Position numbers and translations under genes: made by a program. Positions 8,012 through 15,935 of a DNA stretch of 64,000 bases are shown in pieces. How positions within the stretch are numbered: position 1 is the first letter of the stretch; every line of letters begins with the position of its first letter. This stretch comes from JBHFEI01 sp041928815 (GTDB taxonomy: Bacteria > Pseudomonadota > Alphaproteobacteria > Rhizobiales > Rhizobiaceae): positions 124,001 to 188,000 of the forward strand of contig NZ_JBHFEI010000001.1 in NCBI RefSeq assembly GCF_041928815.1, in the 5' to 3' direction. The notes under the pieces were generated by a model that was not told the DNA's origin, ran no database searches, and worked only from the letters and a program-made list of their open reading frames with translations.

Positions 8012-9129
8012 GCGCGCCCCCTCAATGCGTCGATCCGGTCGAGCCAGAGCGAGAAGCCGACCGCCGGAATGCGGGTCCTCGCGCCGAGCAGCGTCATCAG
8101 CCGGTCGAAGCGGCCGCCGCCGGCGAGCACCGCCGTTTCGCCATGGGCGACCACCTCGAAGACGAGGCCGGTATAATAGTCGAGCGGACGGCCGAAGGCG
8201 GCGCGATAGGCGATCGGCGCCGTGCCGACGCCCGCCCGGCCGAGTGCTGCGACGCGCGCGTCGAAGAGCGACAGCGCCCCGTCGAGCCTCAGCCCCGAGG
8301 TTTCCGCGAAACGGAACAGCACGGCCGGCGCCTCGGAAAGCGGCACGTCGATCGAGAGGAATTCGCGCAGGATCGACAGCGTGCGGCCGTCGAGCGCGAT
8401 GCGGGCGAGCGAAAGCTTGTCGCGCAGCCGCCTTGCGATGTCGGCCGGGCTGCGGCTCGCATTGGTGGAATAGCCGGTCTCCTCCATCCGCCCGTCGATC
8501 CAGCGGACGAGCGCCTCCTCATCCGCGTCGGCGAGGAGGGCCTCGACCTCGGGCGAGAGGCCGGTGACCGGCTGCGGCGTGCGCAGGCGTGCGAGCAGGG
8601 CGTCGAGGCGCGCGGCATTGCCGAAGGCATGAATCAGCTGCTTCTGCCAGCCCGCCGGCAGGCCGCAGGCGGCGACGACCGCCTCGAACACCGTCTGGTC
8701 GCCGAGGGTGACGTCAAGCGTCCGGCCCGGAAGGAGGTCGGCGAGGATCGCGATCGCATCGCCGAGCGCGCGGGCGTCGGCAGCGGCGACGTCCGTCTCG
8801 CCGAGATCCTCGATGCCGGCCTGGTAGAACTCGTTCGGCCCCTCGCGGCGCTGGCGAAAGACCTCGCCGAGATAGGCATACCGCTTCGGCGTGCCGGTCG
8901 CGGTCTCGATATGGCGCAGGCAGACGGGAATGGTGAATTCCGGGCGCAGGCAGAGGCTTTCGCCCGTCTCGCTCGCCGTCATGAAGATGCGCCGGCGCAG
9001 GTCCTCGCCGGCCATGTCGAGGAAGGGTTCGGCCGGCTGGATCACCGGCGTGTCGACGCGCTCCGCGCCCCTGCGGGCGAAATCGTCAAGAAGCGCGCCG
9101 GAAAAGTCCGGCATGTCGATCAGCGGCAT
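8008..9129 (-). CDS. hisZ: ATP phosphoribosyltransferase regulatory subunit HisZ
   Basis: This 373-residue protein is a paralogue of histidyl-tRNA synthetase that lacks the anticodon-binding domain and forms the regulatory part of the HisG-HisZ complex. The class II synthetase-like core is visible: LRPEFTIPVCLRHI (motif 2 region), AYLGEVFRQRREGPNEFYQAGIEDLG, and a late RPLDYYTGLVFEVVAHG with AGGGRFDRLM. The start was chosen at MPLIDMPDF behind GGAAGGAAAG. It lies between hisS (52 bases upstream) and hisG (overlapping), the order expected in rhizobia. Confidence 0.93.
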   Translation of the reverse strand: MPLIDMPDFSGALLDDFARRGAERVDTPVIQPAEPFLDMAGEDLRRRIFMTASETGESLCLRPEFTIPVCLRHIETATGTPKRYAYLGEVFRQRREGPNEFYQAGIEDLGETDVAAADARALGDAIAILADLLPGRTLDVTLGDQTVFEAVVAACGLPAGWQKQLIHAFGNAARLDALLARLRTPQPVTGLSPEVEALLADADEEALVRWIDGRMEETGYSTNASRSPADIARRLRDKLSLARIALDGRTLSILREFLSIDVPLSEAPAVLFRFAETSGLRLDGALSLFDARVAALGRAGVGTAPIAYRAAFGRPLDYYTGLVFEVVAHGETAVLAGGGRFDRLMTLLGARTRIPAVGFSLWLDRIDALRGRA

Positions 9130-9181
9130 CGGCGCGCTTTCCTTCCCCTGTCCGTTCCCCGCCGTCCGGGCGCGCCGGCGG

Positions 9182-10672
9182 TCACGCCCCGGCCCGGGCG
9201 CGGTCCTCGGCCTGGGCGTCGAGGATCTTCCGGACCTCGGCGACGAGATCGGCTTCGGCGACCGAGACCTGCGCGGCGCGCGCCTCGCGCCAGGCGGCAT
9301 TGTCGGTGATCTCGCCAGAAAGCCGCTTGCCTTCGATCAGGTCCTTGATCTGCACCTCGCCGGCCTCGCGCTCGGACGAGCCCTGGATGATGGCGACGGG
9401 CGAGCCGCGACGGTCGGCATATTTCAGCTGGTCGCCGAAATTCTTCTTGTTGCCCTGGTACATCTCGGCGCGGATGCCGGCATTGCGCAAGCTCTGCGTC
9501 AGCTTCTGGTAGCGGCCGAGACTGTCGATGTCGCGGTCCATGACGCAGACGACGACGGGAGCTGCGACATCGTCGGCGCCGAGCTTGCCGAGGTTCTTCA
9601 AGGCCGTCATCAGCCGCGAGACGCCGATGGAAAAGCCCGTCGCCGGCACCGGCTGGCCCATGAAGCGCGAGACGAGCCCGTCATAGCGCCCGCCGCCGCC
9701 GACCGAGCCGAACACGACCTTCTCGCCCTTCTCGTTGGTGACGGCGAAGGTGAGTTCGGCCTCGAAGACGGGGCCGGTATAGTATTCGAGGCCGCGGATA
9801 ACGGAGGGGTCGATCTTGATGCGGTCGGCGCCGTAGCCGCCGGCGACGACCAGGGCCTCGATCTGCCGCAGTTCGTCCATGCCCTGGTCGTAGAGCGGGC
9901 TTGACGGCCGGAAGTCCGGGTCGCCCAGATAGGAGAGGATCACGCCGATCTGCCCGGCATCGAGGCCCGCGCCCTTGGTGAAGTCGCCGCTCTCGTCCTT
10001 GCGACCCGCGCCGAGCAGGAGTTCGACGCCGGCAAGGCCGAACTTGTCGAGCTTGTCGATGGCGCGCAGCACCGTCAGCCGGCGGCCGGCATTCTCGGCG
10101 CCGCTCAGGCCCACCGCGTCGAGCACGCCGTCGAACACCTTTCGGTTGTTGACCCGGATCACATAGTCGCCGCGCGCAATCTCCAGCGCCTCCATCGTGT
10201 CGGCCATCATCATGCACATCTCGGCATCGGCCTGGACGCCGGCGGCGCCGACCGTGTCGGCGTCGAACTGCATGAACTGGCGGAAGCGGCCCGGGCCCGG
10301 CTTCTCGTTGCGGAAGACGTAGCCGGCGCGGTAGGTGCGGTGGGGAAGCTGGATGTCGTTGAAATTCTCCGCCACATGGCGGGCGAGCGGCGCGGTCAGG
10401 TCGTAGCGCAGGCTCATCCACTGCTCGTCGTCGTCCTGCACCGAGAAGACGCCCTCGTTCGGCCGGTCGCTGTCGGGGAGGAACTTGCCGAGCGCATCGG
10501 TATATTCGAAGAGCGGCGTCTCGACCGGATCGAAACCGTAGCGCTCATAGACCTCGCGGATCTTCGCCGTCATCTCGGCGACCGCGCGGATGTCGGCGGC
10601 GGAACGGTCGACGAAGCCGCGCGGCAGGCGGGCTTTGAGCTTTTGCGGTTTCTTCTGTTTCTCGGCCATCAA
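9182..10672 (-). CDS. hisS: histidyl-tRNA synthetase
   Basis: This 496-residue class II aminoacyl-tRNA synthetase charges tRNA-His. Features in order are ARLPRGFVDR with motif 1, SLRYDLTAPLARHVAEN, motif 2 around YRAGYVFRNEKPGPGRFRQF, the HisA-type signature RGLEYYTGPVFEAEL, motif 3 around GGGGRYDGLVSRFMG, and a C-terminal anticodon-binding domain (VVVCVMDRD to YADRRGSPVAIIQG). The 496-residue length is that of the larger alphaproteobacterial type. Two consecutive ATG codons occur at the start, and either could be used. It heads the hisS-hisZ-hisG cluster. Confidence 0.97.
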   Translation of the reverse strand: MMAEKQKKPQKLKARLPRGFVDRSAADIRAVAEMTAKIREVYERYGFDPVETPLFEYTDALGKFLPDSDRPNEGVFSVQDDDEQWMSLRYDLTAPLARHVAENFNDIQLPHRTYRAGYVFRNEKPGPGRFRQFMQFDADTVGAAGVQADAEMCMMMADTMEALEIARGDYVIRVNNRKVFDGVLDAVGLSGAENAGRRLTVLRAIDKLDKFGLAGVELLLGAGRKDESGDFTKGAGLDAGQIGVILSYLGDPDFRPSSPLYDQGMDELRQIEALVVAGGYGADRIKIDPSVIRGLEYYTGPVFEAELTFAVTNEKGEKVVFGSVGGGGRYDGLVSRFMGQPVPATGFSIGVSRLMTALKNLGKLGADDVAAPVVVCVMDRDIDSLGRYQKLTQSLRNAGIRAEMYQGNKKNFGDQLKYADRRGSPVAIIQGSSEREAGEVQIKDLIEGKRLSGEITDNAAWREARAAQVSVAEADLVAEVRKILDAQAEDRARAGA

Positions 10673-10755
10673 AAATCGTCCGGAATTGCCAGCGTTTCGG
10701 GCGTTTCCCTATCCGATCGGGGGGGCTGCGGCAAGGGCGCGATCGGCCGCTCCGC

Positions 10756-11415
10756 CTATGGCGCGCGGACGAGCTCGTCCCAGCCGACGATCACGGCGCC
10801 GTGCTTGATCGGAGCCTCGGCGTAGGCGATCATCCGGGAATGGGTGTCGCAGCGCAGATGCCCGGCGATCTCCGACTGGAAGGTCATGCGCTTCACCTGG
10901 ACGAACCCGTCCGGCATCGTCGTGTTCGACAGCGCCGTGCCGCCATAGATCTCGACGCTGGCGATCTCGCCGGCCTTGGCGCTTGCCATCAACGCGTGGT
11001 TCTCGGAAAAATCGCGGTAGAGGCCGGTCAGCAGCGGGCGGATGCTGCGGCCGATGACGGCGCGCATCTGCGGCGTCTCGACGAATTCGCGCGGCGAACC
11101 CGCGACATAGCGGATGTCCGCCCCCTCCCAGATGTTGCGCACGTCCGTGGCGGTGCGCACGGCGTTGAGCAGCGCCTTTTCCGTATGCGCATCAGCGCGG
11201 CGCAGGAAATCGACGATCGCGCCGATCGCGCGCAGGTCCGGCGCGCAGGCGCCGCGCTCCCAGCGAGAGACGGCCGGGACCGAGAAGCCGAGCTTCCAGG
11301 CGATGTCGGCCTGCGTCAGGCCCACCTTCAGCCGGTAGGCGCGAAGCTGGCGGACGAGTTCCGTGCAGGGCTGGAGCGATGGCTGGAGCGAGGGCGCGAA
11401 GGGCTGGCTCAACAT
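10756..11415 (-). CDS. XRE-family transcriptional regulator
   Basis: This 219-residue protein has an N-terminal Cro/C1 helix-turn-helix at about residues 21-75 (LRAYRLKVGLTQADIAWKLGFSVPAVSRWERG). The C-terminal part of about 140 residues is not recognised and begins around NIWEGADIRYVAGSPREF. It may bind a ligand. A TTG codon at 11442 gives a nine-residue longer version, but I prefer the ATG at 11415. It is 84 bases upstream of hisS on the same strand and divergent from the PAS-like gene at 11662. Its targets are unknown. Confidence 0.8.
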   Translation of the reverse strand: MLSQPFAPSLQPSLQPCTELVRQLRAYRLKVGLTQADIAWKLGFSVPAVSRWERGACAPDLRAIGAIVDFLRRADAHTEKALLNAVRTATDVRNIWEGADIRYVAGSPREFVETPQMRAVIGRSIRPLLTGLYRDFSENHALMASAKAGEIASVEIYGGTALSNTTMPDGFVQVKRMTFQSEIAGHLRCDTHSRMIAYAEAPIKHGAVIVGWDELVRAP

Positions 11416-11661
11416 GTCACCTATGCGGGAAAATTCGCCCAATGGTTGAGCAAATGATCAGTCAGGGCCGTTTCGGTATAAAGCATAAAACGCTAGTCTG
11501 GCGAGGATTTTATCGTCGCGCCCGCGTGCCGTTGCTGTCGCCCGGTCACGCGGCGCGCACGTCTTTCCGGGACGCGATCCCCAGGGGCATTGCTGCGGCT
11601 TCCGGCCCGGCGCTCGCCTCCGGGCGAAATCGGCCCATTCCACCGAAAGGACGGCGGCGCC

Positions 11662-12081
11662 ATGGACATGCTGCGCTTGGCGGCACCCGGTTTCTGCGTC
11701 ATCCAGCCCGCCATCGACGGCGCGCACGAGCATTGGGTGGCGAGCCTTTCCGGCTCCGGCCACCGCATCGAACAATGGGCCTGCGACCTTGCGAGCGGCA
11801 TCTTCTCGATCGGACCGGCCGCCGCCCTCGCCCATGGCATCAGCGGCGCCTCCTGCGGCATCCTCGACCTTTTGCGCGCCTATCACCACGAGCACCGCAC
11901 GCTGATCCTCAGCGTGCTCGAGAACGCGACAACGGCGCCGATCTCCTTCTGCTTCTGCGCCACGCCCGTCAGCGCCGGCGGACAGGCGACCCGGCTCTTC
12001 TGCATCGGCGCGTCCGGCACAGGCAAGGGTGCAAGCGGGGGCACCGAGCGTCTGGGCGGCATTTTCGCCCTCCAGGCCTGA
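11662..12081 (+). CDS. short PAS-like domain protein (paralogue 2)
   Basis: This 139-residue protein is clearly related to the one at 2815-3261. Shared positions include HGIS-x-x-x-CG-x-L-x-L-x-RAY, then SFCF and LFC-x-G, at matching spacing. The predicted layout is again the C-terminal half of a PAS fold, with an N-terminal strand-rich part (FCVIQPAIDGAHEHWVASL) and no output domain. The start is chosen at ATG 11662 because of AAAGGACGG about 9 bases upstream. Its orientation is divergent from the XRE regulator. Unlike paralogue 1, it carries several Cys (CGIL, CFCA, FCIG) in the core. The function is not recognised. Confidence 0.6.
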   Translation: MDMLRLAAPGFCVIQPAIDGAHEHWVASLSGSGHRIEQWACDLASGIFSIGPAAALAHGISGASCGILDLLRAYHHEHRTLILSVLENATTAPISFCFCATPVSAGGQATRLFCIGASGTGKGASGGTERLGGIFALQA

Positions 12082-12121
12082 CGCCTTGATTTCGACGCGG
12101 GGTCGCGACAGTGTGGCACCC

Positions 12122-12451
12122 ATGCGCCGCATCGTCCTTTTCCTCCTGATCTTTTCCGCCGTGATCAGCGGTCCGACGGTGACGCTGGCGCGGCTTTCGG
12201 AAAGCGGACGGATGACGGTGGACGCCCATCACGGGACCATGGCGCATCCTTGCGACGCCGATCACGGCACGGCATGCCGCGCTCATGGCAAGGCGCCGGT
12301 CCATCCGCTTCTTTGCGCCGCCTGCTTCGCGCTCTCGGTCGACCTGCCGGTTGCGCCGGCGCGCCATGCCCGCGTCGACCGCCTGGCGCCGGCGACCGTT
12401 CCGGCGATCCCCGACCGGCGGCCGCGACCGCAGGTGCCGCCGCCGCGATGA
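12122..12451 (+). CDS. small exported His/Cys protein, DUF2946-like
   Basis: This 109-residue protein begins with a signal-like hydrophobic stretch (MRRIVLFLLIFSAVISGPTVTLA). A His- and Cys-containing middle follows, with pairs such as DAHHG, HPCDADHG and HPLLCAACFAL, and the C-terminus is Pro/Arg-rich. The layout recalls DUF2946-type small proteins found beside copper-handling genes. It is 68 bases upstream of the DUF305 gene and likely in the same transcript. A role in metal handling is inferred from composition and neighbour only. Confidence 0.5.
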   Translation: MRRIVLFLLIFSAVISGPTVTLARLSESGRMTVDAHHGTMAHPCDADHGTACRAHGKAPVHPLLCAACFALSVDLPVAPARHARVDRLAPATVPAIPDRRPRPQVPPPR

Positions 12452-12519
12452 GGGATGCCGTGCCGCGCAAGGGCTGCGACCCTTGCGGCCCGACATCCCC
12501 ATCCAGAAGGAAAATCACC

Positions 12520-12954
12520 ATGAAGAGACTGACCCTGGTGCTTGCCACCATGACGGCGCTTGCGCTTTGCGCGGCATCGCCGGCATCGGCGGAAGACGAT
12601 GCCATGCCGGGCCATGCCATGCCGCAAGAGGGCATGGCCGGCCACGGCGCGATGGACCACGCCGCCATGCCGGGCAACACCCCGGCGCAGGGCGACACCG
12701 GCCCGTCGAGCCGCGCCTTCGCCGCCGCCAATGCCGCGATGCACGCCGCGATGGACATCGCCTTTACCGGCAATGCCGACATCGATTTCGTCCGCGGCAT
12801 GATCGCCCATCACGAGGGCGCGATCGCCATGGCGCGCATCGAGCTCGAACACGGCAAGGACGCCGAAATCCGCAGGCTGGCGCAGGAGATCATCGCCGCC
12901 CAGACCGGCGAGATCGAGAGAATGAAGGCCTGGCTCGCCAAGAACGGCGGCTGA
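12520..12954 (+). CDS. exported DUF305 (CopM-like) protein
   Basis: This 144-residue protein has a Sec signal peptide (MKRLTLVLATMTALALCAASPASA). A Met/His-rich segment follows (MPGHAMPQEGMAGHGAMDH, repeated M-x-x-H/HxM), then the DUF305 core with DFVRGMIAHHEGAIAMARIELEHG around residues 91-114. DUF305 proteins such as cyanobacterial CopM bind copper in the periplasm. The His pair in MIAHHEGA is the family signature. An AGAAGGA ribosome-binding site precedes the ATG. It is the last gene before a strong hairpin, and periplasmic copper binding is the likely role. Confidence 0.85.
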   Translation: MKRLTLVLATMTALALCAASPASAEDDAMPGHAMPQEGMAGHGAMDHAAMPGNTPAQGDTGPSSRAFAAANAAMHAAMDIAFTGNADIDFVRGMIAHHEGAIAMARIELEHGKDAEIRRLAQEIIAAQTGEIERMKAWLAKNGG

Positions 12955-12960
12955 ACCGAA

Positions 12961-12990
12961 GCACCCCCGGGCGGACGCCCGGGGGTGCTT
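12961..12990 (+). terminator. strong hairpin, probable terminator of the DUF305 unit
   Basis: A perfect 12-bp stem (GCACCCCCGGGC/GCCCGGGGGTGC, loop GGAC) begins 6 bases after the DUF305 stop. The T tract is weak (TTCCC), so termination efficiency is uncertain. A T-rich stretch follows inside the adjoining repeat. Confidence 0.65.
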
Positions 12991-12993
12991 CCC

Positions 12994-13065
12994 ATGCTCT
13001 GTCTTTTTGTTCTTGCCGCATTGTCCAACGCCGAAGCGATCCCGCTTCGGCTGGACATGCTTCTA
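12994..13065. repeat. short intergenic repeat, copy A (partial)
   Basis: The sequence ATGCTCT...CTTTTTG...CGCATT...CCGAAGCGATCCCGCTTCGG...GGACATGCTTCTA closely matches the right half of the element at 22298-22401. It contains an inner hairpin with 8-bp arms CCGAAGCG/CGCTTCGG at 13031-13050. The stop codon of tag (TAG on the minus strand, 13063-13065) lies in its last bases. It resembles the small palindromic repeats common between rhizobial genes. Confidence 0.7.
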
Positions 13066-13692
13066 CGGCCGGACGAAGAGCCCGCGCAGCCGTTCGACCT
13101 CCGGGCGGCAGACGCAGCCCTCGATGTGATCGTTGACGAGGCCCATCGCCTGCATGAAGGCATAGACCGTCGTCGGCCCGACGAAGGTCCAGCCGCGCCT
13201 CTTCAGGTCCTTGGAGACGCGGATCGAGGCGGCGGTCGTCGGGTTGGCGACGAGGCTTTCATAGGTCAGGACGGCCGGCCGCTCAGCGGCCACCGGCTCG
13301 TGCCGCCAGAAGTAACGCGCCAGCGAGCCGAATTCCGCGCGCATCTCCTGCGCGCGGCGGGCATTGTTGATCGTCGAGACGATCTTGCCGCGGTGGCGCA
13401 CGATGCCGGCATCGGCGAGGCAGCGCGCGACGTCGGCCTCGCCGAAGGCGGCGACGGCGTCGATGTCGAAACCGGAAAAGGCGGCGCGAAACCCCTCGCG
13501 CTTACGCAGGATCGTCAGCCAGGACAGGCCGGACTGGAAGCCTTCGAGGCAGATCTTCTCGAAGAGACGGCGGTCGTCGGCGACCGGGCGCCCCCATTCC
13601 TCGTCGTGGTAGCGACGGTATTCTTCGAGATTGCCGTGCCAGAAGCAGCGCTCCAGCCCGTCCTCGCCGGTGATCAGCCCCGTCTTCGTCAT
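13063..13692 (-). CDS. tag: DNA-3-methyladenine glycosylase I
   Basis: This 209-residue base-excision repair enzyme removes 3-methyladenine from DNA. The zinc ligands of the Tag family can be placed: the Cys in RCFWHGN, the His in RYHDEEWG, and the His and Cys in NDHIEGCVC. LFEKICLEGFQSGLSWLTILRKREGF, the helix-hairpin-helix-like core, and GWTFVGPTTVYAFMQAMG are also typical. The start MTKTG follows GGGAAAGGGAACG. Its stop codon falls in the small intergenic repeat. It is monocistronic. Confidence 0.95.
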   Translation of the reverse strand: MTKTGLITGEDGLERCFWHGNLEEYRRYHDEEWGRPVADDRRLFEKICLEGFQSGLSWLTILRKREGFRAAFSGFDIDAVAAFGEADVARCLADAGIVRHRGKIVSTINNARRAQEMRAEFGSLARYFWRHEPVAAERPAVLTYESLVANPTTAASIRVSKDLKRRGWTFVGPTTVYAFMQAMGLVNDHIEGCVCRPEVERLRGLFVRP

Positions 13693-14057
13693 CGTTCCCT
13701 TTCCCTTCCTGAAACGTGTCGCGATCTTTGAGCTTTGCTCATAAGCGCGCGATCTGTCGTTTTCACGCCTGTCTTTTCGCAAGACCGCGGCTCAGTCCTG
13801 CGAAAGACGCTTCAGGCGAACCCGCCCGCCGATTCACGTTTCGCCAACCATAGGCCGACACCGGGCATTAACCCTACCGTAAGGTTTCATCCGGCTGCCG
13901 CCTTTTCATGAATGGCCGTTTACCAATCGATGCGAGGCTTTGGCCATCGCGCGGTGCCACGGCGGCATCGACGTCCCGATAGAATTTCATCCCGCTGCGG
14001 CCGACGTCCGGCCGGTGGCGAAGCAGTGTTCACGGCGAAAGGTTGCGAGTGCGTCCG
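13693..14057. other. divergent intergenic region, no gene seen
   Basis: These 365 bases lie between the divergent tag and L,D-transpeptidase genes. The stretch is less GC-rich than its surroundings and must hold both promoters, but I find no clear -35/-10 pair, operator or RNA structure. Open frames here are short and lack ribosome-binding sites. Confidence 0.5.
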
Positions 14058-14828
14058 ATGAAGAAATCCCTTGTTGTCATGACATCCCTCTTGGTGGCCC
14101 TGACCGGCACCGCGCAGGCCAGCGACCGCTACGGCCAGTCGCGCCCGCCGGTGATCGTCAGCCCCGACCTGACCGCGCCCTGGCTGCTGCAGCTCGGCGG
14201 CGCACCCGGCCCGGTCGTCTATCGCGCAGCGCCGGCCCCGGCCACCCGAAAGGCGATGCGCGAACGCGATTCGGTCCCCCGCGCCGGCGCTGGCGTCGCC
14301 GTCGGCTCCGCCCTGCCGGATGGCCAGCAGGTCGCCGCCATTCGCGCCGAACGGCCGCAGAAGCAGCAGATGGACCCGCAATTCCTGCCGCAGACCGTCG
14401 CCTACGACACGAAGGAGCGGCCGGGCACCATCGTCATCGACACCAACAACCGCTTCCTCTACCTCGTCACCGGCGAGGGACAGGCGCGGCGCTACGGCGT
14501 CGGCGTCGGCAAGCCGGGCTTCGAGTGGGCCGGCACCCACAAGGTGACGCGCAAGGCGGAATGGCCGGACTGGCGCCCGCCGGCGGAAATGCGCGCCCGC
14601 GAACGGGCCAAGGGACATGACCTTCCCGTGCACATGGCCGGCGGCCCCGCCAATCCGCTCGGCGCCCGCGCGATGTATCTCGGCTCGACCCTCTATCGCA
14701 TCCACGGCACCAACGCGCCCTGGACGATCGGCTATGCCGTCTCCTCCGGCTGCATCCGCATGCGCAACGAGGACGTCGTCGATCTCTACGAGCGCGTGGA
14801 TGTCGGTACGAAGGTGATCGTCATCTGA
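14058..14828 (+). CDS. L,D-transpeptidase (YkuD domain), copy 1
   Basis: This 256-residue exported enzyme makes 3-3 peptidoglycan cross-links or attaches proteins to peptidoglycan. It has a signal peptide (MKKSLVVMTSLLVALTGTAQA) and a variable linker to about residue 110. The YkuD domain runs from GTIVIDTNNRFLYLVTGEGQ to the active site YRIHGTNAPWTIG with SSGCIRMRNEDVVDLY, where the catalytic Cys and preceding His are present. ERAKGHDLPVHMAGGP is the usual pre-active-site loop. The next gene is a paralogue in the same orientation. Confidence 0.93.
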   Translation: MKKSLVVMTSLLVALTGTAQASDRYGQSRPPVIVSPDLTAPWLLQLGGAPGPVVYRAAPAPATRKAMRERDSVPRAGAGVAVGSALPDGQQVAAIRAERPQKQQMDPQFLPQTVAYDTKERPGTIVIDTNNRFLYLVTGEGQARRYGVGVGKPGFEWAGTHKVTRKAEWPDWRPPAEMRARERAKGHDLPVHMAGGPANPLGARAMYLGSTLYRIHGTNAPWTIGYAVSSGCIRMRNEDVVDLYERVDVGTKVIVI

Positions 14829-15023
14829 TTCGCGGCCATCGGGGCGGCGGTGTGGCCGCCCCCTGCCCGCTGGGTCAGGACGTGGCCCCGCCTTGCGAGG
14901 CGCACGCGCGCGCGCCCCGAAAACCTGCCGTCATTGTGGCGAAACCTTGAAACGGGCGAAAAATCGCCTAGCCTTCCTGCATGTCCGGACCGGCACGGGT
15001 CGCGGCACCATGCAAGGGGGAAC

Positions 15024-15740
15024 ATGATGAGACTGTCGATCAAGGCCTGCCTGGCGGCGTTCGCCACCGCCTGCGCGCTTTTCGCCGCCGGATCCGCCGG
15101 GGCCTTCACGCCTTCGGCCGGGCGGCCGCCCGCGGCATCCGAAGCGGCCGCGGTTCCGGACGTCCTGACCGTCGCCGCGCAGCGCCAGACCGTCGATCCC
15201 GCCTTCAAGCGGCGCAAGGTGACGCTCGTCACGAACGAGGCGCCGGGCACGATCATCGTCGATACCAACAACAAGTTCCTCTATTACGTCGAAGGCCGGG
15301 ACCGGGCGACGCGCTACGGCATCGGCGTCGGCCGCGAGGGCTTCGGCTGGTCCGGCGTGGTCAAGGTCGGGCGCAAGGCGGAGTGGCCGTCCTGGACGCC
15401 GCCGGCGGAAATGCGGGCCCGCGAGCGCGCCAAGGGCCGGATCCTGCCGGCCGTGCAGGACGGCGGGCTCGACAACCCGCTCGGCGCCCGGGCGCTCTAT
15501 CTCTACAAGGGCAACCGCGACACGATCTTCCGCATCCACGGCACCAACCAGCCGTGGACGATCGGCCAGAACATGTCGTCGGGGTGCATCCGCATGATGA
15601 ACCAGGATGTGGAGCACCTCTACGATCGCGCCGGCCTCGGCACCAAGGTCATCGTCGTCGGGCCGGGCAACCGGCAGGGCAAGGTCAGCTTCGACGACCG
15701 GGGCGTCAATTTCCTGCGCGACCTGTTCAGCGCGCTCTGA
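15024..15740 (+). CDS. L,D-transpeptidase (YkuD domain), copy 2
   Basis: This 238-residue exported paralogue of the preceding gene shares long segments such as GTIIVDTNNKFLYYVEG, PPAEMRARERAKG and RIHGTNQPWTIGQNMSSG with the catalytic Cys in SSGCIRMMN. The signal peptide is MMRLSIKACLAAFATACALFAAGSAGAF. The linker is shorter than in copy 1, and the C-terminus has an extra tail (VGPGNRQGKVSFDDRG). The start could be either of two adjacent ATG codons behind AAGGGGGAAC. The two genes are 195 bases apart and probably arose by tandem duplication. Distinct substrates or growth conditions are possible but not shown. Confidence 0.93.
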   Translation: MMRLSIKACLAAFATACALFAAGSAGAFTPSAGRPPAASEAAAVPDVLTVAAQRQTVDPAFKRRKVTLVTNEAPGTIIVDTNNKFLYYVEGRDRATRYGIGVGREGFGWSGVVKVGRKAEWPSWTPPAEMRARERAKGRILPAVQDGGLDNPLGARALYLYKGNRDTIFRIHGTNQPWTIGQNMSSGCIRMMNQDVEHLYDRAGLGTKVIVVGPGNRQGKVSFDDRGVNFLRDLFSAL

Positions 15741-15935
15741 GCGGGTCGGGTGCCGCAGCGAACGGGCTTCGGCACGGCAGGCCTTCCGATTTGTCGGCGG
15801 GTGATGCAGGCCTGCACTTGTGGGACGCGGCGAAACGGATCTAGATTCGGGCGAAAGCGACAGGCGTCCCCTGCCGTTTTTCCGGGGACGCGCTTCCTGC
15901 CGCGTCCCGGCCCCTCGTTTCTGACGGATCCAACC

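Noticed and set aside
14841..14862. GC hairpin after the first L,D-transpeptidase
   Set aside because: The perfect 8-bp stem GGGGCGGC/GCCGCCCC lacks any T tract and lies in GC-rich DNA, so I do not call it a terminator.
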